From Chromatiales bacterium (GTDB lineage: Bacteria > Pseudomonadota > Gammaproteobacteria > Chromatiales > Chromatiaceae), in contig JANTHH010000057.1 of NCBI GenBank assembly GCA_024762485.1, positions 1-13,104 on the forward strand: a DNA stretch of 13,104 nt, read 5' to 3'. Shown here piece by piece: positions 1-8,148 of this stretch (positions are counted from its first letter, which is position 1; the number at the start of each line of letters is the position of its first letter). The notes beneath the pieces were generated by a model. It ran no database searches. It saw only the letters and a list, made by a program, of their open reading frames with translations, and had not been told where the DNA came from. Both the position numbers and the translations under genes were made by a program.

Positions 1-374
1 GGTCCGTGCAACAGCACCAGCCCGCCATCTTCGAGGACCTCGCCGGCGGCCGCGCGGATCTCCCACGGTGCGCCCTGATCGTTCGGCAGGCGGAGATAGG
101 CGTCGCTCAACTCGGTGCTGCCATCCTGGCGGAAGTAGCGCAGCTCACCAGCACTCAGCTGGCGGGTCGGGCGGCCCTCGGCGTCGGTGGTGGTCAGCTG
201 CAGGCCCTTGACGTAGAAATCAGGGAGTCTTTCGCCGCCGGTGACCGGGGGCGGTGCGGTCGCCGGCGGCGACTGCCGTGCCAGCTGCCAGCTCACCGCG
301 GCAAGCACGATCAATACCAGCGCCGCCAGGCGGCCCCGGCCGATGCGCTCAATCAAGATAATCGGCCAGCGCAT
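1..374 (-). CDS. lptC: LPS export protein LptC (partial, C-terminal part beyond the left edge)
   Basis: LptC is the bitopic inner-membrane protein that takes lipopolysaccharide from the LptB2FG transporter and passes it to LptA in the periplasm. Translating the minus strand from ATG at 374 gives a short basic start (MRWPIILIERIGRGR), one hydrophobic segment (about residues 16-30, LAALVLIVLAAVSWQL), a Pro-rich linker, and then the opening of the beta-jellyroll domain, with DFYVKGLQLTTTDAEGRP and SAGELRYFRQDGSTEL, typical of LptC. The ORF is open to the window edge, so about 124 residues are visible of a usual ~190. The ATG overlaps the end of kdsC by 26 bp; a TTG at 356 is an alternative start, with a membrane segment either way. 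A weak AGGG lies about 11 nt before the ATG. Its position right after kdsC matches the conserved kdsD-kdsC-lptC-lptA-lptB order. The family call is firm; the start is less certain. Confidence 0.88.
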   Translation of the reverse strand, partial: MRWPIILIERIGRGRLAALVLIVLAAVSWQLARQSPPATAPPPVTGGERLPDFYVKGLQLTTTDAEGRPTRQLSAGELRYFRQDGSTELSDAYLRLPNDQGAPWEIRAAAGEVLEDGGLVLLHG

Positions 375-873
375 CGCCGAGGGTGCCCTGGGCGTCCATC
401 AGCATCTCGCAGACCTCGCGCGCCGCACCGCGGCCGCCGCCGGAGGGGGTCACCCAGTGGGCATGCTGCTTGGTCAGGCCGTGCCCGTCCTGCACGCTGA
501 TGGCCAGACCCACGCGGGTCATCACCGGCAGGTCGACCACGTCGTCACCGACATAGGCGATCTGTGTGTCGCTCAGCCCCAGCTCGTCCTTGAGTTCCTC
601 GTAGGCGGGCAGCTTTTCCGCCTTGCCCTGGTAGACATGGGCGATGCCCAGGCTGCTCATGCGGATGCGCACCACCTCGGAGGTGCGGCCGGTGATGATG
701 GCGATGGCCACGCCACTGGCCTGCAGCATCTTCATGCCGTGGCCATCCTTGGAGTTGAAGGCCTTGTATTCCTGGCCGTCGTCGCCGAGGAACAGGCTGC
801 CATCGGTGAGCACCCCGTCGACGTCGAAGATGACCAGCTTGATTTGTCTCGCCTTGGCGTAGAGATCCTGCAT
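349..873 (-). CDS. kdsC: 3-deoxy-D-manno-octulosonate-8-phosphate phosphatase KdsC
   Basis: This cytoplasmic HAD-superfamily phosphatase hydrolyses KDO-8-phosphate to KDO, the sugar that joins lipid A to the LPS core. The 174-residue protein has the compact, cap-less C0-type HAD layout. Motif I is FDVDGVLTDG, with nucleophile D17 and acid/base D19. Motif II is TGR at 61-63, Lys84 lies in QGKAEKL, and the metal-binding motif GDDVVDLPVM has D110, D111 and D114. The C-terminal GGGRGAAREVCEML segment is the usual KdsC tail that closes over the neighbouring active site in the tetramer. The length is close to the family's usual length (about 170-190). A good ribosome site (AAGGA) lies about 9 nt upstream. 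It follows kdsD after a 35 bp gap and overlaps lptC at its end, consistent with co-transcription. All catalytic residues are present. Confidence 0.96.
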   Translation of the reverse strand: MQDLYAKARQIKLVIFDVDGVLTDGSLFLGDDGQEYKAFNSKDGHGMKMLQASGVAIAIITGRTSEVVRIRMSSLGIAHVYQGKAEKLPAYEELKDELGLSDTQIAYVGDDVVDLPVMTRVGLAISVQDGHGLTKQHAHWVTPSGGGRGAAREVCEMLMDAQGTLGDALADYLD

Positions 874-908
874 CTGTATCCGTCCTTATTCGTCGTCCAG
901 GTGGCCTC

Positions 909-1898
909 TCAGACCACACCCGCACGCAACAGGTCGTGCATGTTCAGCACCCCTTCCAGGTGGCCGTCCTGATCCGTCACCAGCAGGGCATTGATCTTGT
1001 TCTCTTCCATTACCTTCAGCGCCTCGGCGGCGAGGCGTTCGGGGCGGATACTGACCCCGCCAGGTGTCATCGCCTCTGCCACCGGGCTGGTGTGGATGTC
1101 CAGACCCCGGTCCAGGGTGCGCCGCAGATCGCCATCGGTAAAGATACCGACCGCGCGGTTGTCGGCGTCGGTGATTGCGGTCATGCCCAGGCCCTTGGCC
1201 GTCATCTCCATCAGTGCGTCCCGCAACTGGGCGTTGCGGGTCACCTGCGGGATCTGTGCGCCGCTGTGCATGATGTCGCGCACGTGCAGCAGCAGCCGAC
1301 GCCCCAGGCTGCCGCCGGGATGGGAGAGGGCGAAGTCCTCCGCGGTGAAGCCCCGTGCCTCCAGCAGGGCCACCGCGAGGGCGTCGCCCATCACCAGGGC
1401 CGTGGTGGTGCTGGCGGTGGGGGCCAGCCCGAGTGGGCAGGCTTCCTTGGCGACGCCCACGTCGAGGCTGACGTCGGCCTCGCGGGCCATGGTGGAGGCC
1501 GGGTTGCCGGTGAGACTGATCAGCGGCACACCCATGCGCTTGATCAGCGGGATGATGGAGGTAATCTCGCCGGTCTCGCCCGAGTTGGATAGTGCCAGCA
1601 CCACGTCGTTCGGCGTGATCATGCCGAGGTCGCCATGGCTGGCCTCGCCGGGATGAACGAAGAAGGCCGGGGTGCCGGTGCTGGCCAGGGTGGCAGCGAT
1701 CTTGTTGGCAATATGACCGGATTTTCCCATGCCGGTGACCACCACCCGCCCCTGGCAGTCCAGCATGAACAGGCAGGCGCGGGCGAATTCGCGGTCGATG
1801 CGTGCGCGCAGCGCGGCGATCGCCTCGGCCTCGGTGTCGACCACCGCGCGGCCGAGCCGCTGCAGGCGTTCCAGTTCTTCGGCGGGGTGTTCACTCAT
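909..1898 (-). CDS. kdsD: D-arabinose 5-phosphate isomerase KdsD (SIS + two CBS domains)
   Basis: KdsD interconverts D-ribulose 5-phosphate and D-arabinose 5-phosphate, the first committed precursor of KDO for LPS. The 329-residue protein matches the family's usual ~328. It has an N-terminal SIS sugar-isomerase domain (about 40-185) with GMGKSG (56-61), HPGEASHGDLGM (82-93), SNSGET (104-109) and the conserved LSHPGGSLG (H193). A pair of CBS domains follows (about 208-265 and 275-328), beginning with the typical DIMHSG and AMTPGG segments. Its start ATG overlaps the yrbG stop as ATGA, and a strong GGAGGG lies 9 nt upstream, so translation is probably coupled to yrbG. KdsC lies downstream, so two consecutive KDO-branch enzymes are encoded together. 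The SIS-plus-CBS architecture and operon position favour KdsD over GutQ-type paralogues. Confidence 0.96.
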   Translation of the reverse strand: MSEHPAEELERLQRLGRAVVDTEAEAIAALRARIDREFARACLFMLDCQGRVVVTGMGKSGHIANKIAATLASTGTPAFFVHPGEASHGDLGMITPNDVVLALSNSGETGEITSIIPLIKRMGVPLISLTGNPASTMAREADVSLDVGVAKEACPLGLAPTASTTTALVMGDALAVALLEARGFTAEDFALSHPGGSLGRRLLLHVRDIMHSGAQIPQVTRNAQLRDALMEMTAKGLGMTAITDADNRAVGIFTDGDLRRTLDRGLDIHTSPVAEAMTPGGVSIRPERLAAEALKVMEENKINALLVTDQDGHLEGVLNMHDLLRAGVV

Positions 1899-2872
1899 GC
1901 GTGCATGCCCTCCACGGCATCGAGATAGATCCAGCCCTGGTAGGCGATGAAGGCGAGCAGCAGCAATGCCCCCTCGATGCGATTGATCTTCTGCTGGCGA
2001 TTGATCAACAGGATCGCCAGCGGCAGCGTGGTCAGCACCAGCATGGTGGGCATGTCACGGTTGATCACCTCCGGCGCCAGGGCGGTGGGCGCCAGCAGAC
2101 CGGGCAGGCTGAGCACCGCCAGCAGGTTGTAGATGTTGGAGCCGATCACGTTGCCGATGGCCAGGTCGTGCTCCCCCTTCAGGGCGCTGGCGATGGCGGC
2201 CGCCAGTTCCGGCAGGCTGGTGCCGATGGCGACGATGGTGAGGCCGATCACCAGGTCGCTGACACCAAAATAACGGGCCGTGTCCACCGCGCCCCACACC
2301 AGCAGCTTGGAACTGGCGATCAGCACGACCAGTCCGACCAGGAACCACAGCAGGGCCCTCCCGGTGGGTATGCCGGTGGGGATCTCGGCATCGAATTCAT
2401 CGGTCAGCGGATCGCCGGCCTTGCGGGCCAGGCCGATGCGCACCAGGAAGATCAGGGCCACCACCAGCCCGCCCAGCAGGATCAGGCCATCGACCCTGGA
2501 CAGATTGCCGTCGATCACCAGCAGCAGGCTGGCGAAGGAGATCACCATCAGCAGGGGGTATTCCTTGCGCACGGTGTCCGAATGCACCAGCAGGGGCGTG
2601 ACCAGCGCCGTGGCACCGAGGATCAGGCCGATGTTGGCGATGTTCGAGCCGATGGCGTTGCCCACCGCCAGTCCCGGATTGCCCTGCAGGGCTGCCGTCC
2701 CCGCCACCAGTACCTCCGGCGCCGAGGTGCCGAAGCCCACCACAGTCAGCCCGATCAGCAGGGGCGAGACACCCAGGTTGCGGGCGATGGCGGCGGCGCC
2801 GAGGACGAAGCGGTCAGCGCCCCAGATCAGGAAGGCGAAGCCTGCGAGTATGGCCAGTGAGGGCAGCAGCAT
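1895..2872 (-). CDS. yrbG: Calcium/sodium antiporter family protein (YrbG-like, CaCA superfamily)
   Basis: This is an inner-membrane cation exchanger of the Ca2+:cation antiporter superfamily. The 325-residue protein is almost entirely hydrophobic, with about ten predicted membrane segments arranged as two homologous halves. The two ion-binding alpha repeats are clear: GFGTSAPE (47-54) with GNAIGSN (71-77), and AIGTSLPE (215-222) with GNVIGSN (240-246). Both acidic residues that coordinate Ca2+ in the family are kept. A hydrophilic stretch around 148-170 forms the central cytoplasmic loop. It is the first gene of the minus-strand run and shares ATGA with kdsD. The ATG at 2872 has only a weak ribosome site, but no better in-frame start is obvious. 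The physiological substrate is not shown by sequence; in E. coli the equivalent gene also sits by kdsD with no settled role. Confidence 0.92.
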   Translation of the reverse strand: MLLPSLAILAGFAFLIWGADRFVLGAAAIARNLGVSPLLIGLTVVGFGTSAPEVLVAGTAALQGNPGLAVGNAIGSNIANIGLILGATALVTPLLVHSDTVRKEYPLLMVISFASLLLVIDGNLSRVDGLILLGGLVVALIFLVRIGLARKAGDPLTDEFDAEIPTGIPTGRALLWFLVGLVVLIASSKLLVWGAVDTARYFGVSDLVIGLTIVAIGTSLPELAAAIASALKGEHDLAIGNVIGSNIYNLLAVLSLPGLLAPTALAPEVINRDMPTMLVLTTLPLAILLINRQQKINRIEGALLLLAFIAYQGWIYLDAVEGMHA

Positions 2873-2900
2873 GGGGTGTCATGGCTCGGAAAGGGCCTGC

Positions 2901-2930
2901 ATTCTTTCAAAGCCCCCGCCGTCTGTGCAA
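2901..2930 (-). promoter_or_regulatory. Candidate promoter for the yrbG-kdsD-kdsC-lptC run
   Basis: In the 66 bp between the small zinc-type gene and yrbG, the minus strand reads TTGCAC (2930-2925), an 18 bp spacer and AAGAAT (2906-2901). This is a loose sigma-70-like pair, about 28 nt before the yrbG ATG. Both boxes deviate from consensus, so this is only a candidate; the operon could equally be transcribed from a promoter upstream of the small gene. Confidence 0.25.
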
Positions 2931-2938
2931 GCGGTGGC

Positions 2939-3124
2939 TCACTCCGCCCGATTGCGGGTCGCGCCGCAGCGGCTGCAGCGGTAGCGGGTGACCAGGCGAC
3001 CCTGCTTGACATCGAAGACCTGACGTTGATCGACCTGCCACTTGTGGTGGCCCTGGCGGCAGAGGGTGTTGCCACGGTGTTTCTGTGCCGCGCTGGGGCG
3101 GCGAAAGGGTAGAATGTCAGCCAT
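2939..3124 (-). CDS. Small conserved-type protein with zinc-binding Cys/His pattern, function unknown
   Basis: I do not know a function for this gene. It encodes 61 residues, highly charged and soluble, with no signal peptide or membrane segment. The N-terminus (MADILPFRRP) precedes a pattern of potential metal ligands: C22, H26/H27, then C50 and C53 in YRCSRCGAT. This is a zinc-ribbon or zinc-knuckle arrangement (C-x3/4-H ... C-x2-C) with the two halves about 23 residues apart. Between them lies a conserved-looking FDVKQGRLVTRYR strand segment. From memory, similar short proteins occur in other gammaproteobacteria near these envelope genes; a search is needed to confirm this. It lies upstream of yrbG in the same direction (66 bp gap) and starts 23 bp from the divergent gene. 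The ribosome site is weak (GAAG next to the start). The coherent CxxC and single clean frame favour a real gene. Confidence 0.72.
   Translation of the reverse strand: MADILPFRRPSAAQKHRGNTLCRQGHHKWQVDQRQVFDVKQGRLVTRYRCSRCGATRNRAE
3086..3115 (+). promoter_or_regulatory. Candidate promoter (strong -10 only) for the plus-strand unknown gene and mla
   Basis: TAGAAT at 3110-3115 matches five of six positions of the sigma-70 -10 box. It is about 32 nt before the ATG at 3148, so a transcript would begin near 3122. The region 17-18 bp upstream has no good -35 box. The box lies inside the first codons of the opposing small gene, so if real, the two divergent transcription units overlap at their 5' ends. 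Confidence 0.3.
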
Positions 3125-3147
3125 CTTCGCAGCTCGGTACAGAGGAC

Positions 3148-3723
3148 ATGACCGCAGAGAATAGCATCGCCGCCCGCCACCTGGGTGTTGGCCTGGCCGG
3201 CGGGCTGGATGCCCCCTGGGCAGCTGACTATTTCCCCCATGATCTGCCCGCCGACTGGCGGATGGACTACTACAGCAACGAGTTCGACTGCCTGCTGCTG
3301 GCGCCCAGGGACTGGCAGGCAGCGGACCCGGCGATCTGGGCCGGCTGGGCTGCGTCGGTGGGGGAGGACTTCCGCTTCTATCTGCAGGCCGGGGGGGTCT
3401 CGCAGGCCCGGCAGGCTGAGCTGCAGGCGGTGTTCGGCGACACCCTCGGCGGCCTGCTGCTGCCGGCCGGCGAGGCGGGGCCCATGGCGATGTGGCCGGC
3501 CGAGGATGCCGCTATTCCCTGCTGGCGCGATGCCACGGGGCGGCGGTTGTGCCAGCTCGATATCGCCGGCCTGGACCTGCGGGCCCAGCGGGCGCAACTG
3601 ACAGCCCTGCAACCCCTGCTGGGCGATGATGCGCGTCACGACCTCATTGTCAGCGGCACAGGGGTGCAGCCGGCCCAGGTGGCGGAACTGCGGCTGCTCA
3701 GCGAAATGCTGGGTCTTGCTTGA
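3148..3723 (+). CDS. Hypothetical protein, 191 residues, at the head of the mla run
   Basis: I do not recognise a characterised family with confidence. The protein appears cytoplasmic: no signal peptide and no membrane segment. The N-terminal part, LGVGL..LDAPW..DYFPHDLPADWRMDYY followed by SNEFDCLLL, faintly recalls the start of DUF72/YecE TIM-barrel proteins (a 'yyP..LP..w.l.yYa..F' pattern). It is much shorter than those (191 versus about 240-280 residues), so this is only a suggestion. It is rich in Trp and Leu/Ala, with Cys at CLLL, PCW and LCQ but no metal-type pairing. I chose ATG 3148, preceded closely by AGAGGA (short spacing); an in-frame ATG at 3085 would overlap the divergent small gene by 40 bp and adds low-complexity residues. 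It ends 63 bp before mlaF in the same direction, so co-transcription with mla is likely. Confidence 0.7.
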   Translation: MTAENSIAARHLGVGLAGGLDAPWAADYFPHDLPADWRMDYYSNEFDCLLLAPRDWQAADPAIWAGWAASVGEDFRFYLQAGGVSQARQAELQAVFGDTLGGLLLPAGEAGPMAMWPAEDAAIPCWRDATGRRLCQLDIAGLDLRAQRAQLTALQPLLGDDARHDLIVSGTGVQPAQVAELRLLSEMLGLA

Positions 3724-3763
3724 CTGCCGCCGGGGTGGCCCCGAGAATGCCGGGTCTCCTTCC

Positions 3764-3790
3764 ATGAGCCGCGATTCCGTCCAACGATGA
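3764..3790 (+). other. Eight-codon mini-ORF overlapping the mlaF start codon
   Basis: ATG at 3764 opens an eight-codon frame (MSRDSVQR) whose TGA (3788-3790) overlaps the mlaF ATG (3787-3789) as ATGA. mlaF itself has no clear Shine-Dalgarno in the preceding 25 nt, so termination-reinitiation from this leader could supply ribosomes. The mini-ORF's own ribosome site is also weak. It may be coincidence. Confidence 0.3.
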
Positions 3791-4608
3791 GCGATACCGA
3801 CCCCGGAACATCGAGCCTGGTACGCATCCGCGGCCTGCGTTTCCGTCGCGGCACACGGGTGATCTTCGACGGCGTGGACATGGACATACCGCGTGGCCAG
3901 GTCACCACCATCATGGGGCCCAGCGGCACCGGCAAGACCACCCTGCTCAAGCTCATCGGTGGGCAGCTCCGGCCCGAGGCGGGAAGCATCGAGGTGGACG
4001 GCCAGGACGTGCACCGGCTTTCCCGCGGCGCACTGTTCAGGCTGCGCATGCGCATGGGCATGCTGTTCCAGAGCGGGGCGTTGTTGACCGACCTGAGCGT
4101 GTTCGAGAATGTCGCATTCCCGTTGCGGGAGCACACCCGGCTGACAGACTCGATGATCCGCAAGCTGGTGCTGCTGAAACTGGAGGCAGTGGGGCTGCGT
4201 GGCGCCGCCGGCCTGATGCCCGCCGAACTGTCCGGTGGCATGGCGCGGCGGGTGGCGCTGGCGCGGGCCATCGCACTCGACCCGATGATGATCATGTACG
4301 ACGAGCCCTTCACCGGGCAGGATCCCATCTCCATGGGGGTGCTGGTGAAGCTGATCAGGGAGCTCAACGACGCGGCGAAGCTGACCAGCCTGCTGGTCTC
4401 CCACGACGTGCAGGAGGCCGCCGCCATCTCCGACCTGGTCTATATCATCTCGGGCGGGCAGGTGATCGAGTCCGGCCCGCCACAGCAGCTGCTGGAAGAG
4501 GGTGGTGAGTGGACGCGCCAGTTCATGCATGGCCTGCCCGACGGTCCGGTGCCTTTCCATATGGATGCACCGCCACTGGCAGCGGACCTCATGGGGGAGG
4601 GCGCATGA
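3787..4608 (+). CDS. mlaF: Mla phospholipid transport ABC ATPase MlaF
   Basis: MlaF is the cytoplasmic ATPase of the MlaFEDB inner-membrane complex, which moves phospholipids between inner and outer membranes and helps keep the outer leaflet free of phospholipid. The 273-residue protein carries every ABC motif: Walker A GPSGTGKT (44-51, K50), Q-loop Q95 in MLFQSG, signature LSGGM (148-152), Walker B IMYDEP (D172, E173) and H-loop H206 in VSHDVQ. The C-terminal tail contains the DGPVPFH segment characteristic of MlaF, which contacts the partner subunit and MlaB. The length agrees with E. coli MlaF (269). There is no in-frame start further upstream. Its stop overlaps the mlaE start (ATGA), so the two are translationally coupled. 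Family context and motifs leave little doubt. Confidence 0.97.
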   Translation: MSDTDPGTSSLVRIRGLRFRRGTRVIFDGVDMDIPRGQVTTIMGPSGTGKTTLLKLIGGQLRPEAGSIEVDGQDVHRLSRGALFRLRMRMGMLFQSGALLTDLSVFENVAFPLREHTRLTDSMIRKLVLLKLEAVGLRGAAGLMPAELSGGMARRVALARAIALDPMMIMYDEPFTGQDPISMGVLVKLIRELNDAAKLTSLLVSHDVQEAAAISDLVYIISGGQVIESGPPQQLLEEGGEWTRQFMHGLPDGPVPFHMDAPPLAADLMGEGA

Positions 4609-5381
4609 TCGACCTGCTGGCGACACTGGGCCGCGGCGGCATCGCCTCGTTGCAACGGCTCGGGCGTGCGCACCTGCTGCTGCTGGGCATGCTGCTGGGC
4701 ATCGGCGACCTGCTGCGCCGTCCGCGGCTGCTGGTGGACCAGCTGTACTCGGTGGGCGTGCTCACCGTGCTCATCATCGTCGTCTCCGGGCTGTTCGTCG
4801 GCATGGTGCTGGGTCTGCAGGGGCATTACATACTCTCGCGCTTCGGTGCCGAGTCGGCGCTCGGTGTCATGGTGGCGGCCTCCCTGGTGCGGGAACTGGG
4901 GCCGGTGGTCACCGCCCTGCTGTTCGCCGGCCGCGCCGGATCGGCGCTGAGTGCGGAGATCGGCCTGATGAAGGCGACCGAGCAGCTCTCCGGCCTGGAG
5001 ATGATGGCGGTCGACCCGGTGCGGCGCGTGCTGACGCCGCGGCTGCTGGCGGGTATCCTCGCCATGCCGCTGCTGGCGGCGATGTTCAGCATGCTCGGTG
5101 TCGAGGGCGGCTGGTTTGTCGGTGTCGGCCTGCTCGGCGTCGATGACGGCACCTACTGGGCGCAGATGCAGTCGCAGATGGATTGGCGGGAGGATATCGT
5201 CAACGGCATCATCAAGAGCGTGGTGTTCGGGGTGGTCTGCACCTGGATCGCCGTCTTCCAGGGCTACGACTGCGTGCCCACCTCGGAGGGCGTCAGCCGC
5301 GCCACCACCCGCACCGTGGTGCATTCCTCGCTGGCGGTGCTGGGGCTGGATTTCATTCTTACCGCGCTGATGTTTTCCTGA
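4605..5381 (+). CDS. mlaE: Mla phospholipid transport permease MlaE
   Basis: MlaE is the integral permease of the MlaFEDB complex; a dimer forms the lipid pathway in the inner membrane. The true start is ATG 4605, which overlaps the mlaF TGA and has GGAGG five nt upstream; this gives 258 residues against about 260 in E. coli. An open frame continues upstream to 4509, but that part is out of frame with mlaF coding and is not protein. The family signature is evident: [14 protein letters not shown], the [20 protein letters not shown] stretch, the coupling-helix region [17 protein letters not shown], and the C-terminal [20 protein letters not shown] segment. About five to six hydrophobic segments are seen, with an amphipathic N-terminal interface helix. 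mlaD follows after 34 bp. Confidence 0.97.
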   Translation: MIDLLATLGRGGIASLQRLGRAHLLLLGMLLGIGDLLRRPRLLVDQLYSVGVLTVLIIVVSGLFVGMVLGLQGHYILSRFGAESALGVMVAASLVRELGPVVTALLFAGRAGSALSAEIGLMKATEQLSGLEMMAVDPVRRVLTPRLLAGILAMPLLAAMFSMLGVEGGWFVGVGLLGVDDGTYWAQMQSQMDWREDIVNGIIKSVVFGVVCTWIAVFQGYDCVPTSEGVSRATTRTVVHSSLAVLGLDFILTALMFS

Positions 5382-5415
5382 GGCGCGGGAACAAACCGGA
5401 AGCTGGGCCGATCCC

Positions 5416-5883
5416 ATGAAAACAAGACAAATCGAGATCCTGGTGGGGCTGTTCATGGCCGCGGGCATGGTGGCGCTGTTCTTCCTCGCCATGCAGGTCA
5501 GCAACCTGGGCACCATCAGCGGCAGTGAGGGCTATCCTGTCAAGGCGCATTTCGACAACATCGGCGGTCTCAAGGTGAAGGCGCCGGTGACCATGGCGGG
5601 CGTCGAGGTCGGGCGGGTGACCGGTATCGGCTACGACCAGGAGGATTATCAGGCGGTGGTCACCCTGTCGATCTACAACCAGTTCGACCGGATCCCGGAC
5701 GACACCATCGCCAAGATCCTCACCGCCGGGCTGCTCGGCGAGCAGTATCTGGGGCTGGATCCGGGCGGCAGCGAGAACATGTTGAAAGCGGGTATGGAGA
5801 TCCGGCTGACCCAGTCGGCGCTGGTGCTCGAGGACGTGATCGGGCAGTTCATCTACAGCAAGGCCCAGGAGGGCGCGAAATGA
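5416..5883 (+). CDS. mlaD: Mla substrate-binding MCE-domain protein MlaD
   Basis: MlaD is a membrane-anchored periplasmic protein whose hexameric MCE ring sits on MlaE and forms the hydrophobic tunnel for lipid transfer to MlaC. The 155-residue protein begins with a basic cap and a single membrane anchor (about 8-27, ILVGLFMAAGMVALFFLAMQ). The MCE domain follows (about 39-117), with the typical HFDNIGGLKVKAPVTMAGVEVG start and the GLLGEQYLGL motif (106-114) that lines the pore loop. A hydrophobic C-terminal helix with VLEDVIGQFIYSKA ends the protein. It is shorter than E. coli MlaD (183) but within the range of shorter orthologues. The stop overlaps the mlaC ATG (ATGA). The start ATG has a modest upstream GGAAG some distance away; the anchor position supports it. 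Confidence 0.97.
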   Translation: MKTRQIEILVGLFMAAGMVALFFLAMQVSNLGTISGSEGYPVKAHFDNIGGLKVKAPVTMAGVEVGRVTGIGYDQEDYQAVVTLSIYNQFDRIPDDTIAKILTAGLLGEQYLGLDPGGSENMLKAGMEIRLTQSALVLEDVIGQFIYSKAQEGAK

Positions 5884-6488
5884 CACGATTGATGGGATGT
5901 TGCCTGGCCCTGCTGCTGGCCGTGCCGGCGTGGGCCGCCGACGAAGATCCGCAGGCGATGATCAAGACGACCGCAGACAAGGTGCTGTCCGAGGTCACCG
6001 CCCACAAGGACGAGTTGGAGCGGGACACCAGCGGGCTGTATGCCCTGGTGCAGCAATATATCGTCCCCCATGCGGATTTCTACCGCATGGCGCAGATCGC
6101 CATGGGGCGCTACTGGCGCAAGGCGGACGAGGCACAGCGCCAGCGCATCGCCGACGAGTTCCGCAAGATGCTGGTGCGCACCTATGCCTCCTCACTGCTG
6201 AATTATTCGGGTCAGCAGATCGAATACCTGCCCCTGCGCATGCAGCCGGGTGATGCCGATGTCGTGGTGGCCACCCGTATCAACCAGGTCAACGGCGGGC
6301 CGCCGGTGCCCATCAATTACCGCGCCTACCGGACCTCCGAGGGCGCCTGGAAGATCTACGATGTGATCATCGACGGCGTCAGCCTGGTGGCCAATTATCG
6401 CAGCAGTTTCGCCAGCACCATCCGTCGCAACGGGGTGGACGGACTGATCCAGCAGCTGGCCGAGAACAACGCCAAGCAGGAACAGTGA
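5880..6488 (+). CDS. mlaC: Periplasmic phospholipid-binding shuttle MlaC
   Basis: MlaC is the soluble periplasmic carrier that ferries phospholipid between the outer-membrane MlaA complex and inner-membrane MlaD. The 202-residue precursor has a clear Sec signal peptide (residues 1-20, hydrophobic core CCLALLLAVPA, predicted cleavage AWA|AD). The mature part has the family landmarks PHADFYRMAQIAMGRYWRKA, RTYASSLLNYSGQQIEYLP, a PVPINYRAYRTSEGAWKIYDV strand pair and the C-terminal DGVSLVANYRSSFASTI segment. A strong AGGAGGG ends six nt before the start, which overlaps the mlaD stop; the stop in turn overlaps the mlaB GTG. Such tight coupling suggests fixed stoichiometry. No mlaA is present in this window, so the outer-membrane partner must be encoded elsewhere. 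Confidence 0.97.
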   Translation: MTRLMGCCLALLLAVPAWAADEDPQAMIKTTADKVLSEVTAHKDELERDTSGLYALVQQYIVPHADFYRMAQIAMGRYWRKADEAQRQRIADEFRKMLVRTYASSLLNYSGQQIEYLPLRMQPGDADVVVATRINQVNGGPPVPINYRAYRTSEGAWKIYDVIIDGVSLVANYRSSFASTIRRNGVDGLIQQLAENNAKQEQ

Positions 6489-6790
6489 GCGCGAGTCTGG
6501 AATGCGAGGCCGGCGGACCGGTCTGCCGGGTCGCCGGGACGCTGGATTTCCAGACCGTGCCGGCGTTGTGGCGCCAGATCGAGCAGCGCATGGCCGAGGG
6601 CGAGCTGACGCTCGATCTGGCGGGCGTCGACTCAGCCAACAGCGCCGGGCTGGTGCTGCTGCTCGAGGCCATTGAAGTGGCGCAGCGACGGCGCGTGCCT
6701 CTTGACCTGCGGGGCATCCCGGAGGTCATCTACGAGATTGCCGCCATGTACAATGCCCGCGCCTTGCTGCCCGGGACGGGGGCCGATTGA
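6485..6790 (+). CDS. mlaB: STAS-domain subunit MlaB of the Mla ABC transporter
   Basis: MlaB is a small cytoplasmic STAS protein that binds MlaF and supports assembly and activity of the MlaFEDB complex. The protein is 101 residues, close to the E. coli length (97). It starts at GTG 6485, which overlaps the mlaC TGA (GTGA), the only sensible start. The STAS fold is recognisable: the beta strand VAGTLDFQTVPALW, the core DLAGVDSANSAGLVLLLEAIEVA and the later DLRGIPEVIYEIAAMYN helix. S53 in the SAGL turn occupies the position of the conserved Thr52 of E. coli MlaB that matters for function, a conservative change. It is the last mla gene here; murA follows after 81 bp, with no ibaG/bolA gene between them. 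Confidence 0.93.
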   Translation: MSASLECEAGGPVCRVAGTLDFQTVPALWRQIEQRMAEGELTLDLAGVDSANSAGLVLLLEAIEVAQRRRVPLDLRGIPEVIYEIAAMYNARALLPGTGAD

Positions 6791-8131
<1,341 letters not shown>

Positions 8132-8148
8132 GCGATGCGGATACCGAC

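Noticed and set aside
1802..2860. Plus-strand open frame of 352 codons opposite yrbG
   Set aside because: Low-complexity Gln/His/Gly/Asp-rich translation mirroring the hydrophobic codons of yrbG; no ribosome site or domain.
3085..3147. Upstream in-frame start (ATG 3085) for the 191-residue gene
   Set aside because: It would overlap the divergent small gene by 40 bp and add a segment unlike the rest of the protein; ATG 3148 has AGAGGA directly before it.
3731..3743. Perfect CGGGG-TGG-CCCCG hairpin between the 191-residue gene and mlaF
   Set aside because: A five-bp stem with no following T-run, so not a credible intrinsic terminator; could at most be a weak mRNA structure.
2827..4626. Long minus-strand open frame (599 codons) opposite the unknown gene and mlaF
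   Set aside because: It lies antisense to mlaF, whose motifs are unambiguous; the translation is rich in His, Gln, Arg and Pro with no recognisable domain, as expected of a GC-rich shadow frame.
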